Assembly (NCBI RefSeq): GCF_039710355.1
Contig: NZ_JBDKWZ010000011.1
Coordinates: forward strand, 1 to 64,000
Reading direction: 5' to 3'
DNA from: Rapidithrix thailandica
GTDB taxonomy: Bacteria > Bacteroidota > Bacteroidia > Cytophagales > Flammeovirgaceae
DNA length: 64,000 nucleotides
Shown here piece by piece: positions 8,350 to 17,386 of the stretch. Each line of letters starts with the position of its first letter. The first letter of the stretch is position 1. Both the position numbers and the translations under genes were made by a program. The notes under the pieces were generated by a model that worked only from the letters and a program-made list of their open reading frames with translations, did not search any database and was not told the DNA's origin.

Positions 8350-8877
8350 ATGAATGCTGAAGAGCTGAAAAATATCAAAGAGAGGCTGGAAAAGACCATC
8401 CAAACATTGGAAAGTCAGACGAATACCTTGAAAAATGATTTGAATTTGATCAAAGAGTATTTGGCAAAGCCCGATCAGGAAAAAAACAGTCAAGGTGAAC
8501 AGTTTGTCAACGAGTTGAAAGAACAAGCACACAATACCGAGAATCAGATTGAGATCAATCAAGGCTTGTTACAAAAGTTGAAATCCACCCAGACGGAATC
8601 GACCGACTCCAAAGACTATTATGATCGATTGGGAGAAGAGGCTATCAGTTTACTACAACGGATGAAAGATAAAGTCAGCCAGCAAGAAATTCTTTCGGAA
8701 TTGTATCGTACGGTTACTCCTGCGTCCAAAGAATCCGATAAGGAAGAAAAAACCAAAGAAGAACCTCAAGCACCCCCTTCCGATCCGAAAGCCGACCTGG
8801 AATTTGAGAAAAAACTTCAAAAGTTTGAAGAGGAAGATGCTTTGGCCGCTTTGAAAAAGAAGATGGGGATAAAATAA
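8350..8877 (+). CDS. Hypothetical coiled-coil protein
   Basis: This 175-residue protein was not recognised as a known family. It is highly charged, with no signal peptide or membrane segment. Two helical, heptad-like stretches (about 3-45 and 55-85) predict a coiled coil. A further helical region (about 90-120) contains the pattern RLGEEAISLLQRMKDKVSQQ. A low-complexity Lys/Glu/Pro linker (about 128-150) leads to a conserved-looking acidic/lysine C-terminus (FEEEDALAALKKKMG). It could be a cytoplasmic structural or adaptor protein. The stop is 3 bases from that of the convergent Nudix gene. Confidence 0.7.
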   Translation: MNAEELKNIKERLEKTIQTLESQTNTLKNDLNLIKEYLAKPDQEKNSQGEQFVNELKEQAHNTENQIEINQGLLQKLKSTQTESTDSKDYYDRLGEEAISLLQRMKDKVSQQEILSELYRTVTPASKESDKEEKTKEEPQAPPSDPKADLEFEKKLQKFEEEDALAALKKKMGIK

Positions 8878-8880
8878 GAA

Positions 8881-9429
8881 CTAGCGATTGGGAATGCCTG
8901 GGAAATACCCTCTGTGCACACCTTCGTAGGAGGAGTTCTTTGCCTCCAAAAATTTTTCAATGGCAAAGGTACTGGAGGAGAAAGCAATGTCTTGCCAGGG
9001 AATTTCGTGATAGGCAAACATCCGGACCTCAGTACTTTCCAAGGTGCTAATAGAAAAATCCGGGGATTTCATCCGCGCCAGAAAATGTAAATACACCTGA
9101 TTGAATTGTGGGATGCTGTATAAGACATGGAGCCGGATGATTTCTACTTGGGCATGAGCTTCTTCATACGTTTCCCGGATGGCTCCTTCTTCAGCCGTTT
9201 CCCCGTTTTCCAGATATCCGGCAGGCAGGTTCCAGAAGCCTGCACGGGGTTCTATCGCTCTTTTACACATCAGAATTTTGTCTTCAAATACGGGAAGGCA
9301 CCCCACAACTATTTTGGGGTTTTGATAAAAAATTTCTCCGCATTGTTCACAACAAAACCGAGGTAAACTGTCTCCCTCAGGGATTTTTAAGCTGATTTGC
9401 TTGCTTCCGCAATTGCTACAAAAATTCAA
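8881..9429 (-). CDS. Nudix hydrolase with N-terminal zinc ribbon
   Basis: Nudix enzymes hydrolyse nucleoside diphosphates linked to another moiety. The 182-residue protein begins with a zinc ribbon (C4-x-x-C7 and C27-x-x-C30), as in NADH pyrophosphatase NudC-type proteins and their short relatives. A Nudix domain follows, with box G71-x5-E77-x7-R85-E86-T-x-E89-E90. The position that is glycine in the strict consensus is histidine (H92), a tolerated change in zinc-ribbon Nudix proteins. It lacks the N-terminal NudC-specific domain, so substrate specificity (ADP-ribose, NADH or other) is open. Cytoplasmic. It is convergent with the coiled-coil gene. Confidence 0.88.
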   Translation of the reverse strand: MNFCSNCGSKQISLKIPEGDSLPRFCCEQCGEIFYQNPKIVVGCLPVFEDKILMCKRAIEPRAGFWNLPAGYLENGETAEEGAIRETYEEAHAQVEIIRLHVLYSIPQFNQVYLHFLARMKSPDFSISTLESTEVRMFAYHEIPWQDIAFSSSTFAIEKFLEAKNSSYEGVHRGYFPGIPNR

Positions 9430-9630
9430 GTTTATAGTGTTTAATGGATATTTTTTGAGTAATCACACCTGAATGTTTGACCAAGTTGGGGGAAGGAAAG
9501 GTTTTGACTTTTCCCCTCTGATAAATTCCATACCTGGTACTTAGGTGATAACAGGTGTTTAAATTAAGTAATAAATACGGAAGGGAAAAATTCTTGGGTT
9601 GGAATACAGTGTGGAATAGGGGAGTGGATT

Positions 9631-9667
9631 GAGAAAAGAACCGCATACCCTCAATCGACATGCGGTT
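9631..9667 (-). terminator. Terminator after carboxyspermidine decarboxylase gene
   Basis: AACCGCAT (9639-9646) and ATGCGGTT (9660-9667) form an 8-bp stem. On the minus strand a T-rich tract (TTCTTTTC) follows. It starts 12 bases past the stop of the gene at 9679. Confidence 0.65.
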
Positions 9668-9678
9668 TTGGGGTGATG

Positions 9679-10818
9679 TTAGCTTAACCGGTTTTTATAC
9701 ACTTCGTATCCGAATTTTTTAACTAATTGAAAGGTGTTGTCTTCTTTCCAAATACCGATGGAAGGCAAGCCCACCCCGTTAAAACTTGTGGTTTTTACCA
9801 TGGTATAATGAATCATATCTTCAAAGATGATTTTATCACCCACTTGTAAAGCCTTTTCGAAGTAAAAGTCTCCCATATAATCTCCCGCCAGGCAAGTTAA
9901 GCCTCCAAGGCGGTACTTGTGTTTACTCTCGTTTACAGAATGAAGGACCCGTGGTTGATAGGGCATTTCCAGACAGTCTGGCATATGTGCAGAGAAAGAG
10001 ACATCCAGCATGGCTGTTTGGATATGCCGGTTTTCCACAATGTCAAGTACAGAAGCAACCAAGTATCCGGTGTCCCAAGCTACGGCACTACCAGGTTCCA
10101 TAATGATTTCGAGTTGATAATTTTGCCGGAGGTTTTTGATCAACTCTATCAAGAGTTCTAAGTCATAGCCTTTTCGAGTCATTAAATGACCTCCGCCCAT
10201 ATTGAGCCATTTGGCTTGGTGCAATAAATGTCCAAATTTCTCTTCCACTGCTTGTAGCGTTTTTTCCAGGTCTTCGGCACCACTTTCACAAAGTGTATGA
10301 AAATGCAAGCCCTCAATTCCTTCAGGAAGAGTATCTCCCAATTGCTCAGCCGTAATGCCCAGGCGTGTACCCGGAGCACAAGGGTTATACAGATCTACCT
10401 CTACTTCGGAAAATTCCGGGTTGATACGCAGTGCAGTCGATAGGGGTTGTCCGGCTTGTTGAACTTTGGGCTTATATTTTTCCCATTGAGAAAGCGAATT
10501 AAATGTAATATGACTACAGATTTTCAGTATTTCATCTATCTCATCTTCCAAATAGGCCGGGCAATATGCGTGTACTTCTCCGCCAAATTCCTCTTTGCCT
10601 AATAAAGCCTCGTTTAAGGAACTTGCCGTGGTACCTGGTAAGTATCGACTAACCAGGGGAAAGGCACTGTACATGGCAAAGCCCTTTAAGGCGAGAATGA
10701 TTTTGGCCCCACTGGCTTTTTGTACATAGTCTATGACCTTCAGATTATTATGCAAAGCCTGTTCATCCAATACAAAGCAAGGAGAGGCTATTTGCTCAAA
10801 ATCTATTTTAATCGGCAT
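9679..10818 (-). CDS. nspC: Carboxynorspermidine/carboxyspermidine decarboxylase
   Basis: NspC is a PLP-dependent fold-III decarboxylase that turns carboxyspermidine (or carboxynorspermidine) into spermidine (norspermidine) in the alternative polyamine pathway. The 379-residue protein has the PLP lysine K45 in ILALKGFAMY, the glycine-rich phosphate-binding segment NMGGGHLMT (about 207-215) and EPGSAVAW. The catalytic cysteine is in LTCLAGDYMGD near the C-terminus. Length matches the family. The partner dehydrogenase gene lies just upstream in the same direction (11019-12227), but a hairpin terminator sits between them, so expression may be only partly coupled. In Bacteroidota the usual product is spermidine. 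Confidence 0.92.
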   Translation of the reverse strand: MPIKIDFEQIASPCFVLDEQALHNNLKVIDYVQKASGAKIILALKGFAMYSAFPLVSRYLPGTTASSLNEALLGKEEFGGEVHAYCPAYLEDEIDEILKICSHITFNSLSQWEKYKPKVQQAGQPLSTALRINPEFSEVEVDLYNPCAPGTRLGITAEQLGDTLPEGIEGLHFHTLCESGAEDLEKTLQAVEEKFGHLLHQAKWLNMGGGHLMTRKGYDLELLIELIKNLRQNYQLEIIMEPGSAVAWDTGYLVASVLDIVENRHIQTAMLDVSFSAHMPDCLEMPYQPRVLHSVNESKHKYRLGGLTCLAGDYMGDFYFEKALQVGDKIIFEDMIHYTMVKTTSFNGVGLPSIGIWKEDNTFQLVKKFGYEVYKNRLS

Positions 10819-10884
10819 ATTTCTTCTTTTTTAAATTCAAGCGAAGTTAGGTACTTATGATGAAATTATCCGGTTTAAGTAACC

Positions 10885-10923
10885 GTAAAAAAACAGGTTA
10901 ACGACCTGAAAGCCATTAACCTG
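10885..10923 (-). terminator. Terminator/attenuator between the two polyamine genes
   Basis: CAGGTTAA (10894-10901) pairs with TTAACCTG (10916-10923). On the minus strand the stem is followed by seven T residues. It lies about 95 bases after the dehydrogenase stop and 67 bases before the decarboxylase start, so it could cap or attenuate read-through into nspC. Confidence 0.65.
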
Positions 10924-11018
10924 AGAGTTGAAACTGTTCTCATTTGAATATTCTAAATTCGAAGAGCGTTGATTGGGTTGGGAGAGAAAGAACCAACCAA
11001 TCCCTCAACTTTTCTATT

Positions 11019-12227
11019 TTAATATTCGTGAGGCAATGCCGTGTTCACTTTCTCATGCCATGGCAAGCCATGTTTGGCAAGTTGCTCTAAGAATGGATCA
11101 GGGTTGAATTCTTCTACGTTAAATACTCCTTCGCCTTTCCATTGGCCTGTCAACAACATCATGGCACCTACCATTGCCGGAACGCCAGTAGTATAAGAGA
11201 CGGCTTGTGCTTTCACTTCTTTGTAAGACTCTGCATGGTTACAGTTGTTGTAGATGTAATAAGTCTTTTCCTGTCCGTCTTTCATTCCCTTAATTTGGCA
11301 ACCGATAGAGGTTTGACCTTCGTAGCCTTCCCCTAAGGATGAAGGTTCAGGTAACACTGCTTTTAAAAACTGTAAGGGGACAATTTCCACTCCTTGGTAG
11401 GTAATGGGTTCAATGCTGGTCATTCCTACATTTTGTAAAACTTCCAGGTGTTTGATGTATTCCTGACCAAAAGTCATCCAAAAACGCGCTCTTTTGATGC
11501 TAGGGATATTTTTGACCAATGATTCTAATTCTTCATGGTAAAGTAAATAAGACTCCCTCGGGCCGATTTCGGGGTATTCAATCGGCTTGTGAATAGACAT
11601 AGGGTCTATTTCTACCCATTGACCGTTTTCCCAATACTTTCCTTTCTGGGTGATTTCACGAATATTGATTTCCGGGTTGAAGTTGGTAGCAAATGCCTTA
11701 CCATGATCCCCGGCATTACAGTCTACAATATCCAAGTAGTGGATTTCATCAAAATGGTGCTTGTTGGCGTAGGCAGTAAACACGCCTGTTACTCCCGGGT
11801 CGAATCCACAACCTAAGAGAGCTGTTAAACCGGCTTCTTTAAAGCGGTCTTGGTAAGCCCATTGCCATTTATATTCGAATTTTGCCTCGTCTTTGGGTTC
11901 GTAATTTGCGGTGTCAAGATAATGCACCTTGGTTTCCAAGCAGGCATCCATGATCGTAAGATCTTGGTAAGGAAGAGCTACATTAATCACCAATTCAGGT
12001 TGTACTTTTCGGATGAGGGATACCAATTCCGGTACGATATCCGCATCCACCTGTGAAGTTTGGATTTCTACTCCCGTAGCCTCTTTTACATCTTGAGCAA
12101 TTTGCTCACATTTTACCAATGTACGACTGGCCAAATGTATTTCAGAAAACACTTCAGGAACCATTGCACATTTGTGTGCCACTACATTGCCAACCCCTCC
12201 GGCCCCGATGATTAAAACCTTACTCAT
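11019..12227 (-). CDS. Carboxyspermidine dehydrogenase (saccharopine dehydrogenase family)
   Basis: This enzyme condenses putrescine with aspartate-beta-semialdehyde and reduces the product with NAD(P)H to carboxyspermidine. That step precedes NspC in the S-adenosylmethionine-independent spermidine route. The 402-residue protein has a Rossmann fold with GAGGVGNVVAHKCA (G8 to A21), followed by SRTLVKCEQIA for the cofactor ribose. The saccharopine-dehydrogenase-like catalytic domain carries LLGCGFDPGVTGVF near residue 140. The short length fits carboxynorspermidine synthase rather than lysine-pathway saccharopine dehydrogenase, and the neighbouring nspC gene makes the polyamine role the best call. 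Cytoplasmic. Confidence 0.9.
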   Translation of the reverse strand: MSKVLIIGAGGVGNVVAHKCAMVPEVFSEIHLASRTLVKCEQIAQDVKEATGVEIQTSQVDADIVPELVSLIRKVQPELVINVALPYQDLTIMDACLETKVHYLDTANYEPKDEAKFEYKWQWAYQDRFKEAGLTALLGCGFDPGVTGVFTAYANKHHFDEIHYLDIVDCNAGDHGKAFATNFNPEINIREITQKGKYWENGQWVEIDPMSIHKPIEYPEIGPRESYLLYHEELESLVKNIPSIKRARFWMTFGQEYIKHLEVLQNVGMTSIEPITYQGVEIVPLQFLKAVLPEPSSLGEGYEGQTSIGCQIKGMKDGQEKTYYIYNNCNHAESYKEVKAQAVSYTTGVPAMVGAMMLLTGQWKGEGVFNVEEFNPDPFLEQLAKHGLPWHEKVNTALPHEY

Positions 12228-12639
12228 TGCTTGCTGTGTTTATTTTGAAAAATAAAAATATAAAACTGATTTGATTCAATGTTTATCAAGCATCTTTACC
12301 TGATCAATTACTTTTCCATTGATTTATATTACTGAATCTATGGATGGATTACAAGTGGAATCGCAAATTATTTAATTGGTAATTAATTGATTATAAGCTT
12401 ATTATCCTTTGTATTCTGTTGGTGTTTTATCAGCTGGAATTAAAGAGGCACAAATGTAAAGAAAAGGGGGAAGATAAAAAGCGAAATTCGGGCAAAAGAT
12501 TAGTGGATTCGATGATTTTCTTGTAATATTGGCAGCTTTCTATAGGATACGCGGAAGCGTAATAGGTCTTAAAGGAAGATTTTAAAGTAAATTTGACGTT
12601 TGAATTGAATAGTACAATAAGGCACTTCTATCAAGGGAG
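12228..12639. other. Divergent intergenic region, nothing recognised apart from one -7 box
   Basis: The 412-base AT-rich stretch lies between the divergent dehydrogenase and lipoprotein genes. TAAATTTG at 12588-12595 is a possible plus-strand -7 box for the lipoprotein gene, without a clear -33 element. No RNA gene or long repeat is visible. Confidence 0.4.
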
Positions 12640-12681
12640 ATGATGCCAAAGCCCTCTTACATAACCAATGATCTTAATAGA

Positions 12682-13137
12682 ATGAAGAAGTTTTTTTTAG
12701 GGAGTTTTCTCGTATTGTTTTTAGGTTTATATTCCTGTAAATCTTTTGAACAACCGGAGTTCAAAGGTATAGAGAATGTATCCTTATTGGATTTGGAACA
12801 GGATGAAATGCAGTTGGAAGCGGATGCGATTATGTACAACCCTAATGGCATTGCGGCTACGGTAAAGGAAATTTATCTGAAAGTGTATATTGGTGAGAAC
12901 GAAGTGGCTTCCATGACGGAGGAAATGAATGTAAAGGCTCCTTCCAAAGAGAATTTTGCCATACCGGTAAAGATACGCTTTGCCAAAAAGAAAATCTACA
13001 ACAATATAATGGAAGGCCTGATTAGTATTTTATCGTCCAAGAAAGTAAACCTGAATTACCAAGGACATATAAAAGTAAAGGCGCTGGGAGTTACTTGGAA
13101 AGTTCCCATGCGCCAAAAACAAGAGCTTAAACTTTAA
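12682..13137 (+). CDS. LEA14-like lipoprotein
   Basis: The gene encodes a 151-residue lipoprotein. I chose the ATG at 12682 over an upstream ATG at 12640 because it begins a proper signal peptide (MKKFFLGSFLVLFLGLYSC) with lipobox L-Y-S-C. The mature part resembles the water-stress/LEA type 2 beta-sandwich domain: NPNG followed by alternating strands, with the long strand pattern EIYLKVYIGENEVASM. Such Bacteroidota lipoproteins are envelope proteins of unknown role. The 3' end overlaps the convergent Wzz-like gene by 11 bases, so both stops sit within the other gene's coding end. Confidence 0.7.
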   Translation: MKKFFLGSFLVLFLGLYSCKSFEQPEFKGIENVSLLDLEQDEMQLEADAIMYNPNGIAATVKEIYLKVYIGENEVASMTEEMNVKAPSKENFAIPVKIRFAKKKIYNNIMEGLISILSSKKVNLNYQGHIKVKALGVTWKVPMRQKQELKL

Positions 13138-14182
13138 TATACTTCTTTTGCAGCTTGTCCAGTAACTGGTTAAGCGAATACAATATAATTCCTATCAGAA
13201 TGGTCAAAAAGCCATAGAGCGCCCCGGAGGCTATGGCTTTTTCTTTTCCCAATCCTCCAAATTGTTGAAAATCTGCAAAATCGTTGATAAATATAAGTTT
13301 GGCCGGGTTGGCAAGTTGCTTTTCAATTTCCTGTTTTCTTTCCAACAATTGCAAATTCCCTTCATACACTTTGATCGGGTCTGCCATGAGGGATTGGGTA
13401 TTGGCCAGGTCTATTTTTAAAGTAGAACTTGAGCCATTCTTACCATACTGAAATACCGCCTGGTTAATACGGTCTTTTAACGTATCCAAGGTGGCTAAAT
13501 CATGATTGATTCTTTGCTTCTCCTCTTGTAACAGTTGACGGGAAGTTTTATAGTTTTGGGCTACATAATCGTTGGAAGCGATAAAGCTTTGAAGGCCCTT
13601 TTGTATTTTTTCCAAGCCGGTCCCCATCCGGTACATGTTCATGATTAAGACAAATTCTTCACCGTGAATTTTATTGGCCATTTGTAAAGAATCCTTGAGC
13701 ATTTCATCATTGCCAAAGGCCTCTTCTAAGCTGTAATAATCATAAAAATTAATTGCCCGGATACTTTTGAGAGAACGTGCTTCATCAGGTTGCAGGCCAA
13801 GGCGTTTGCCTAATTCCGTGTAGTTACCCTCTTGGCACAAAATGTCCAATTTGTTGATCTCGGAAATAAAACGTATTCCGTTTAGGTATTTTGATTTGAC
13901 CGTTGAGTTGGTTTCAAAATAAGGTGTGGATTTTTGTTGATACAAAAAACCCGCAAGACCGCCCAACACAGTTCCCAAAAGAAATAATATCCAAAACCGG
14001 AAAATGACATAGCGGAAATGAAGGATGACTCTTAGGAAAAAGTTGAGTACACTACCTACCAATGCCGCGATGCTTTTGGTAATATACCCGAAAAACTCCC
14101 GTAAATCAATCTCATCCTCATAACGTTTAGGAGGATGAGATTTTGTAATCTGTTCCTCTGACCTCTTATTTTCTTCCATCAA
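13127..14182 (-). CDS. Wzz/chain-length determinant-like membrane protein
   Basis: The 351-residue protein has a charged N-terminal tail (1-36), a hydrophobic stretch (about 37-55) and a membrane helix (about 60-80). A large helical periplasmic domain (about 82-315) with coiled-coil character (for example LLERKQEIEKQLANPAK near 285) follows, then a second membrane helix (about 317-337) and a short basic tail. This two-helix hairpin with a helical periplasmic region is the layout of Wzz/PCP polysaccharide co-polymerases. No glycosyltransferase or flippase genes are nearby, so the polysaccharide role is an inference. The isolated context could mean a generic membrane scaffold. Confidence 0.65.
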   Translation of the reverse strand: MMEENKRSEEQITKSHPPKRYEDEIDLREFFGYITKSIAALVGSVLNFFLRVILHFRYVIFRFWILFLLGTVLGGLAGFLYQQKSTPYFETNSTVKSKYLNGIRFISEINKLDILCQEGNYTELGKRLGLQPDEARSLKSIRAINFYDYYSLEEAFGNDEMLKDSLQMANKIHGEEFVLIMNMYRMGTGLEKIQKGLQSFIASNDYVAQNYKTSRQLLQEEKQRINHDLATLDTLKDRINQAVFQYGKNGSSSTLKIDLANTQSLMADPIKVYEGNLQLLERKQEIEKQLANPAKLIFINDFADFQQFGGLGKEKAIASGALYGFLTILIGIILYSLNQLLDKLQKKYIKV

Positions 14183-14270
14183 TTATCTAAAAAATTATTT
14201 GGTACTTGATAAAACCGGATGCGAAAATAGGTATTTTTAGGAAACTTTCACTTCTTTGGACTCGATGAAA

Positions 14271-15905
14271 TCAGGTTTGAATAATTCCTACATTAAAAGA
14301 TTCAAGTTGTGCCTGATGGTTTGCTGCTTCTATACCCATAGAAATTGTATTACGGGTTGCTAAAGGGTCAATGATTCCATCGATCCACAAACGGGAAGCG
14401 GCATAATAAGGGGAGAGCTCTGCATCGTACTTTTGTTTGATTTGTGCCAGTAGCTGGTTTTCTTCTTCCGCACTGATTGTTTTGCCTTTGGCCTTCAAAG
14501 AGGCAACTTTGATTTGCAAAAGTGTCTTTGCGGCAGAGTTGCCACTCATTACAGCAATTTGAGCCGTGGGCCAGGCAAAAATCAATCGGGGATCGTATGC
14601 TTTGCCACACATGGCGTAATTTCCGGCCCCATAGGAGTTGCCTATTACAATGGTAAATTTGGGAACCACCGAATTGGCTACAGCATTAACCATTTTTGCC
14701 CCGTCTTTAATGATTCCACCGTGTTCTGCACGTTTTCCTACCATAAATCCTGTGACATCCTGTAAGAAGACAAGGGGGATGCGCTTTTGGTTGCAATTCA
14801 TGATAAAACGGGTGGCTTTGTCTGCCGAATCGGAATAAATAACGCCACCCATTTGCATTTCTCCGGATTTGGATTTGACAATTTTACGTTGGTTGGCCAC
14901 AATGCCCACAGCCCATCCGTCAATCCGGGCATAGCCACAAAGCAAACTTTGTCCGTAGTTCTCTTTATACTGGTCGAATTCGGAATTGTCCACTAAGCGA
15001 TGAATCACTTCTACCATGTCATAGGGTTTTACCCGGTCAGCTGGAAGAATACTATACAATTCAGAGGGGGACTTAAGAGGAGGGTAAGGCTTGGTCCGGT
15101 CAAAACCAGCTTTAGGAAAATGTCCTTGTTTGCTGAGTAAGCGTTTGATTTGGTCCAGGCATGCCTGATCATTTTCACATTTATAATCCGTCACCCCGGA
15201 TATTTCGGAATGGGTGCTGGCCCCCCCTAAGCTTTCGTTGTCAATGTCTTCCCCAATGGCTGATTTTACCAAATACGAACCGGCCAGAAATACCGAACCC
15301 GTACCGTCTACAATCAAGGCTTCATCTGACATTATTGGTAAATAGGCCCCTCCGGCTACACAGCTACCCATGATGGCTGCAATTTGAGGAATTCCTTTGG
15401 AAGACATTACCGCATTGTTGCGGAAAATGCGTCCGAAATGTTCTTTGTCGGGAAAGATTTCATCTTGCATGGGAAGAAACACACCGGCACTGTCAACCAA
15501 GTACACAATGGGTAAATGGTTTTCCATGGCTATTTCCTGGGCCCGCAAATTCTTTTTAGCCGTGATGGGAAACCAAGCCCCCGCTTTTACGGTGGCATCA
15601 TTGGCGACAATGACACATTGTCTGCCACTGATGTAGCCAAGTCCTGTAACGACCCCTGCGGAAGGGCAGCCCCCGTACTCTTCATACATTCCTTCACCGG
15701 CAAAGGCTCCTATTTCGAGAAAATCGGAATCTTTATCTATCAGATAGTCAATGCGCTCTCTGGCAGTCAGTTTTCCTTTTTTGTGTTGTGAGGCAATTTT
15801 TTTTTCACCTCCTCCTTTTTTCACCTCTTCCAGTTTTTTGGCTAATTGGGAGCATAATTCTTTCAAGTGGTCTTCATTTTGGGTGAATTCCAGATTCATT
15901 TTCAT
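14271..15905 (-). CDS. Acyl-CoA carboxylase, carboxyltransferase (beta) subunit, methylcrotonoyl-CoA type
   Basis: This biotin-dependent carboxyltransferase moves a carboxyl group from carboxybiotin onto an acyl-CoA. The 544-residue protein has both crotonase-like halves: an N-terminal half with GSCVAGGAYLPIMSDE, which forms the oxyanion site, and a C-terminal half with FLQDVTGFMVG, IGNSYGAGNYAMCG and IFAWPTAQIAVM. The CGKAYDPRL-F-A-W-P segment resembles methylcrotonoyl-CoA carboxylase beta (leucine degradation) more than propionyl-CoA carboxylase. No biotin-carboxylase alpha subunit, dehydrogenase or hydratase gene is adjacent, so the substrate is not settled by context. Cytoplasmic. The start ATG is at 15905; a second in-frame ATG follows two codons later. 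Confidence 0.87.
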   Translation of the reverse strand: MKMNLEFTQNEDHLKELCSQLAKKLEEVKKGGGEKKIASQHKKGKLTARERIDYLIDKDSDFLEIGAFAGEGMYEEYGGCPSAGVVTGLGYISGRQCVIVANDATVKAGAWFPITAKKNLRAQEIAMENHLPIVYLVDSAGVFLPMQDEIFPDKEHFGRIFRNNAVMSSKGIPQIAAIMGSCVAGGAYLPIMSDEALIVDGTGSVFLAGSYLVKSAIGEDIDNESLGGASTHSEISGVTDYKCENDQACLDQIKRLLSKQGHFPKAGFDRTKPYPPLKSPSELYSILPADRVKPYDMVEVIHRLVDNSEFDQYKENYGQSLLCGYARIDGWAVGIVANQRKIVKSKSGEMQMGGVIYSDSADKATRFIMNCNQKRIPLVFLQDVTGFMVGKRAEHGGIIKDGAKMVNAVANSVVPKFTIVIGNSYGAGNYAMCGKAYDPRLIFAWPTAQIAVMSGNSAAKTLLQIKVASLKAKGKTISAEEENQLLAQIKQKYDAELSPYYAASRLWIDGIIDPLATRNTISMGIEAANHQAQLESFNVGIIQT

Positions 15906-16058
15906 AGAGCGTGTGTTTTATTTTTGGTTGTTTATCTAGGCTTTGGTCAGCTATCATTAAACATAGATAAAAAGGCCGAAAAATGAAAAATAAACCGCCC
16001 GGAAAATATAAGGGTAGTTTGTGAGGGAAGAAGAGGAAATGCTTTTGCCTGTAATAGA

Positions 16059-16114
16059 ACTCGTCATCAAATGTCTTCTTTCCAGATTTGTTGAGGGTTC
16101 ACCTGATGACGAGT
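16059..16114. repeat. Long-loop inverted repeat
   Basis: ACTCGTCATCA (16059-16069) and TGATGACGAGT (16104-16114) are perfect 11-bp arms with a 34-base loop, just downstream of ung. There is no T-run, so it is not a canonical terminator. It may be a structured 3' end. Confidence 0.4.
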
Positions 16115-16154
16115 GCAAATGAGAGTGCTTGCTAAAATATGAGAAGAGTATTGT

Positions 16155-16817
16155 CTACCAATCGATTTCCGGAAGGTTTTTCGATTTCAGGTATTCATTG
16201 GCTTTGCTAAAATGATTGTTGCCGAAAAATCCTCGTTTGGCGGATAACGGAGAAGGGTGAGGGGACTTCAGTACTAAATGTTTGGATGTGTCAATAACAG
16301 CTCCTTTTTTCTGTGCGTAAGAGCCCCAAAGGATAAAGACTACGTTTTCTTTTTGTTCAGAGACCACCTGAATCACTTTATCGGTAAAGGTTTCCCAACC
16401 TTTCTTTTGATGAGAGCCCGCATCATTGGCTCTTACAGTAAGAGTAGCATTCAGCAAAAGTACTCCTTGCTCGGCCCATCGCTCCAGGTTGCCGCTTTGG
16501 GGAGGTTCTTTACCTATATCGTTTTTTATTTCTTTGAAAATATTGCGAAGGGAGGGAGGGAAGGGAATGTCATCATTTACAGAAAAAGATAAGCCGTTTG
16601 CCTGTCCGGGACCATGATAAGGATCTTGACCGAGTAGAACGACTTTGACTTGTTCGAAAGGGCATTTGTCAAAAGCATTAAAAATGAGTTTACCAGGGGG
16701 GTAAATTTTGTAATTTTGTATATCCTCTTTAATAAATTGCGTTAAATTTTTGAAGTAATCTTTGTCAAATTCCTCTTTCAAAAGTTCCTTCCAAGAGTTG
16801 TTAATACTTACATTCAT
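16155..16817 (-). CDS. ung: Uracil-DNA glycosylase
   Basis: Ung removes uracil from DNA as the first step of base-excision repair. The 220-residue family 1 enzyme has the water-activating loop GQDPYHGPGQANGLSFSV (D65, H68) and the uracil-binding LLNATLTVR (N123). The DNA-intercalation loop HPSPLSAKRGFFG is complete (H187). All catalytic residues are present and the length is normal. It is monocistronic and divergent from apaG. Cytoplasmic. Confidence 0.97.
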   Translation of the reverse strand: MNVSINNSWKELLKEEFDKDYFKNLTQFIKEDIQNYKIYPPGKLIFNAFDKCPFEQVKVVLLGQDPYHGPGQANGLSFSVNDDIPFPPSLRNIFKEIKNDIGKEPPQSGNLERWAEQGVLLLNATLTVRANDAGSHQKKGWETFTDKVIQVVSEQKENVVFILWGSYAQKKGAVIDTSKHLVLKSPHPSPLSAKRGFFGNNHFSKANEYLKSKNLPEIDW

Positions 16818-16990
16818 TTTTATTAAGAGTTTTTCTGAAATAATTTGAAGAATTATGTAGTTTATTTTTTGTAATATAAATTGAGCACAATAGCTTTATA
16901 GGAATTTTACTATTTTCGGATGTAAATTAACTATCATCAGGGAACTTCCGTCTATTATAATTGATTTAGTTTTAAAATTTCTTACATACG

Positions 16991-17377
16991 ATGGTGACCA
17001 AAATTACTGAAGGCATAAAAGTAAGCGTTGAAACGGAATACCAGCCAGAATATTCCAGTCCTGTACAGTCTCATTTTGTTTTTACTTATAAAATCACCAT
17101 AGAAAACCATAGTGAATTCACCATTCAGCTCTTGCGAAGGCACTGGTTTATTTCGGATGCCAATGGCATCCGAAAAGAAGTGGAAGGAGAAGGGGTGGTC
17201 GGCAAACAGCCGGTGATTGAACCTGGGCAAGTACACCAATATGTTTCGGGATGTAACCTGAAGACTGGCATAGGAAAAATGCGTGGAACGTATTTGATCG
17301 AGCGAATGATCGATGGCAAACACATCCACGTCAATATTCCTGAGTTTAATTTAATTGTTCCTTTCCGAATGAACTAA
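16991..17377 (+). CDS. apaG: ApaG family protein
   Basis: The 128-residue protein covers a whole ApaG domain, an immunoglobulin-like beta sandwich. It shows the conserved strands YKITIENHSEFTIQLLRRHW and the glycine-rich GEGVVGKQPVIEPGQVHQY and MRGTYLIE. ApaG was linked genetically to Co2+/Mg2+ efflux and diadenosine tetraphosphate metabolism in enterobacteria, but its biochemical role is not settled. The ATG at 16991 starts directly at the domain. The stop lies 9 bases from that of the convergent ABC-F gene. Confidence 0.92.
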   Translation: MVTKITEGIKVSVETEYQPEYSSPVQSHFVFTYKITIENHSEFTIQLLRRHWFISDANGIRKEVEGEGVVGKQPVIEPGQVHQYVSGCNLKTGIGKMRGTYLIERMIDGKHIHVNIPEFNLIVPFRMN

Positions 17378-17386
17378 GAAAGGGTT

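Noticed and set aside
10964..11003. Second hairpin (GATTGG...CCAATC) right after the carboxyspermidine dehydrogenase stop
   Set aside because: The stem has a bulge and no T-run follows; the stronger terminator is at 10885-10923.
12451..12458. Exact minus-strand -7 box CAAATGTA ahead of the carboxyspermidine dehydrogenase gene
   Set aside because: It lies more than 220 bases from the start with no -33 element, so a chance match is as likely.
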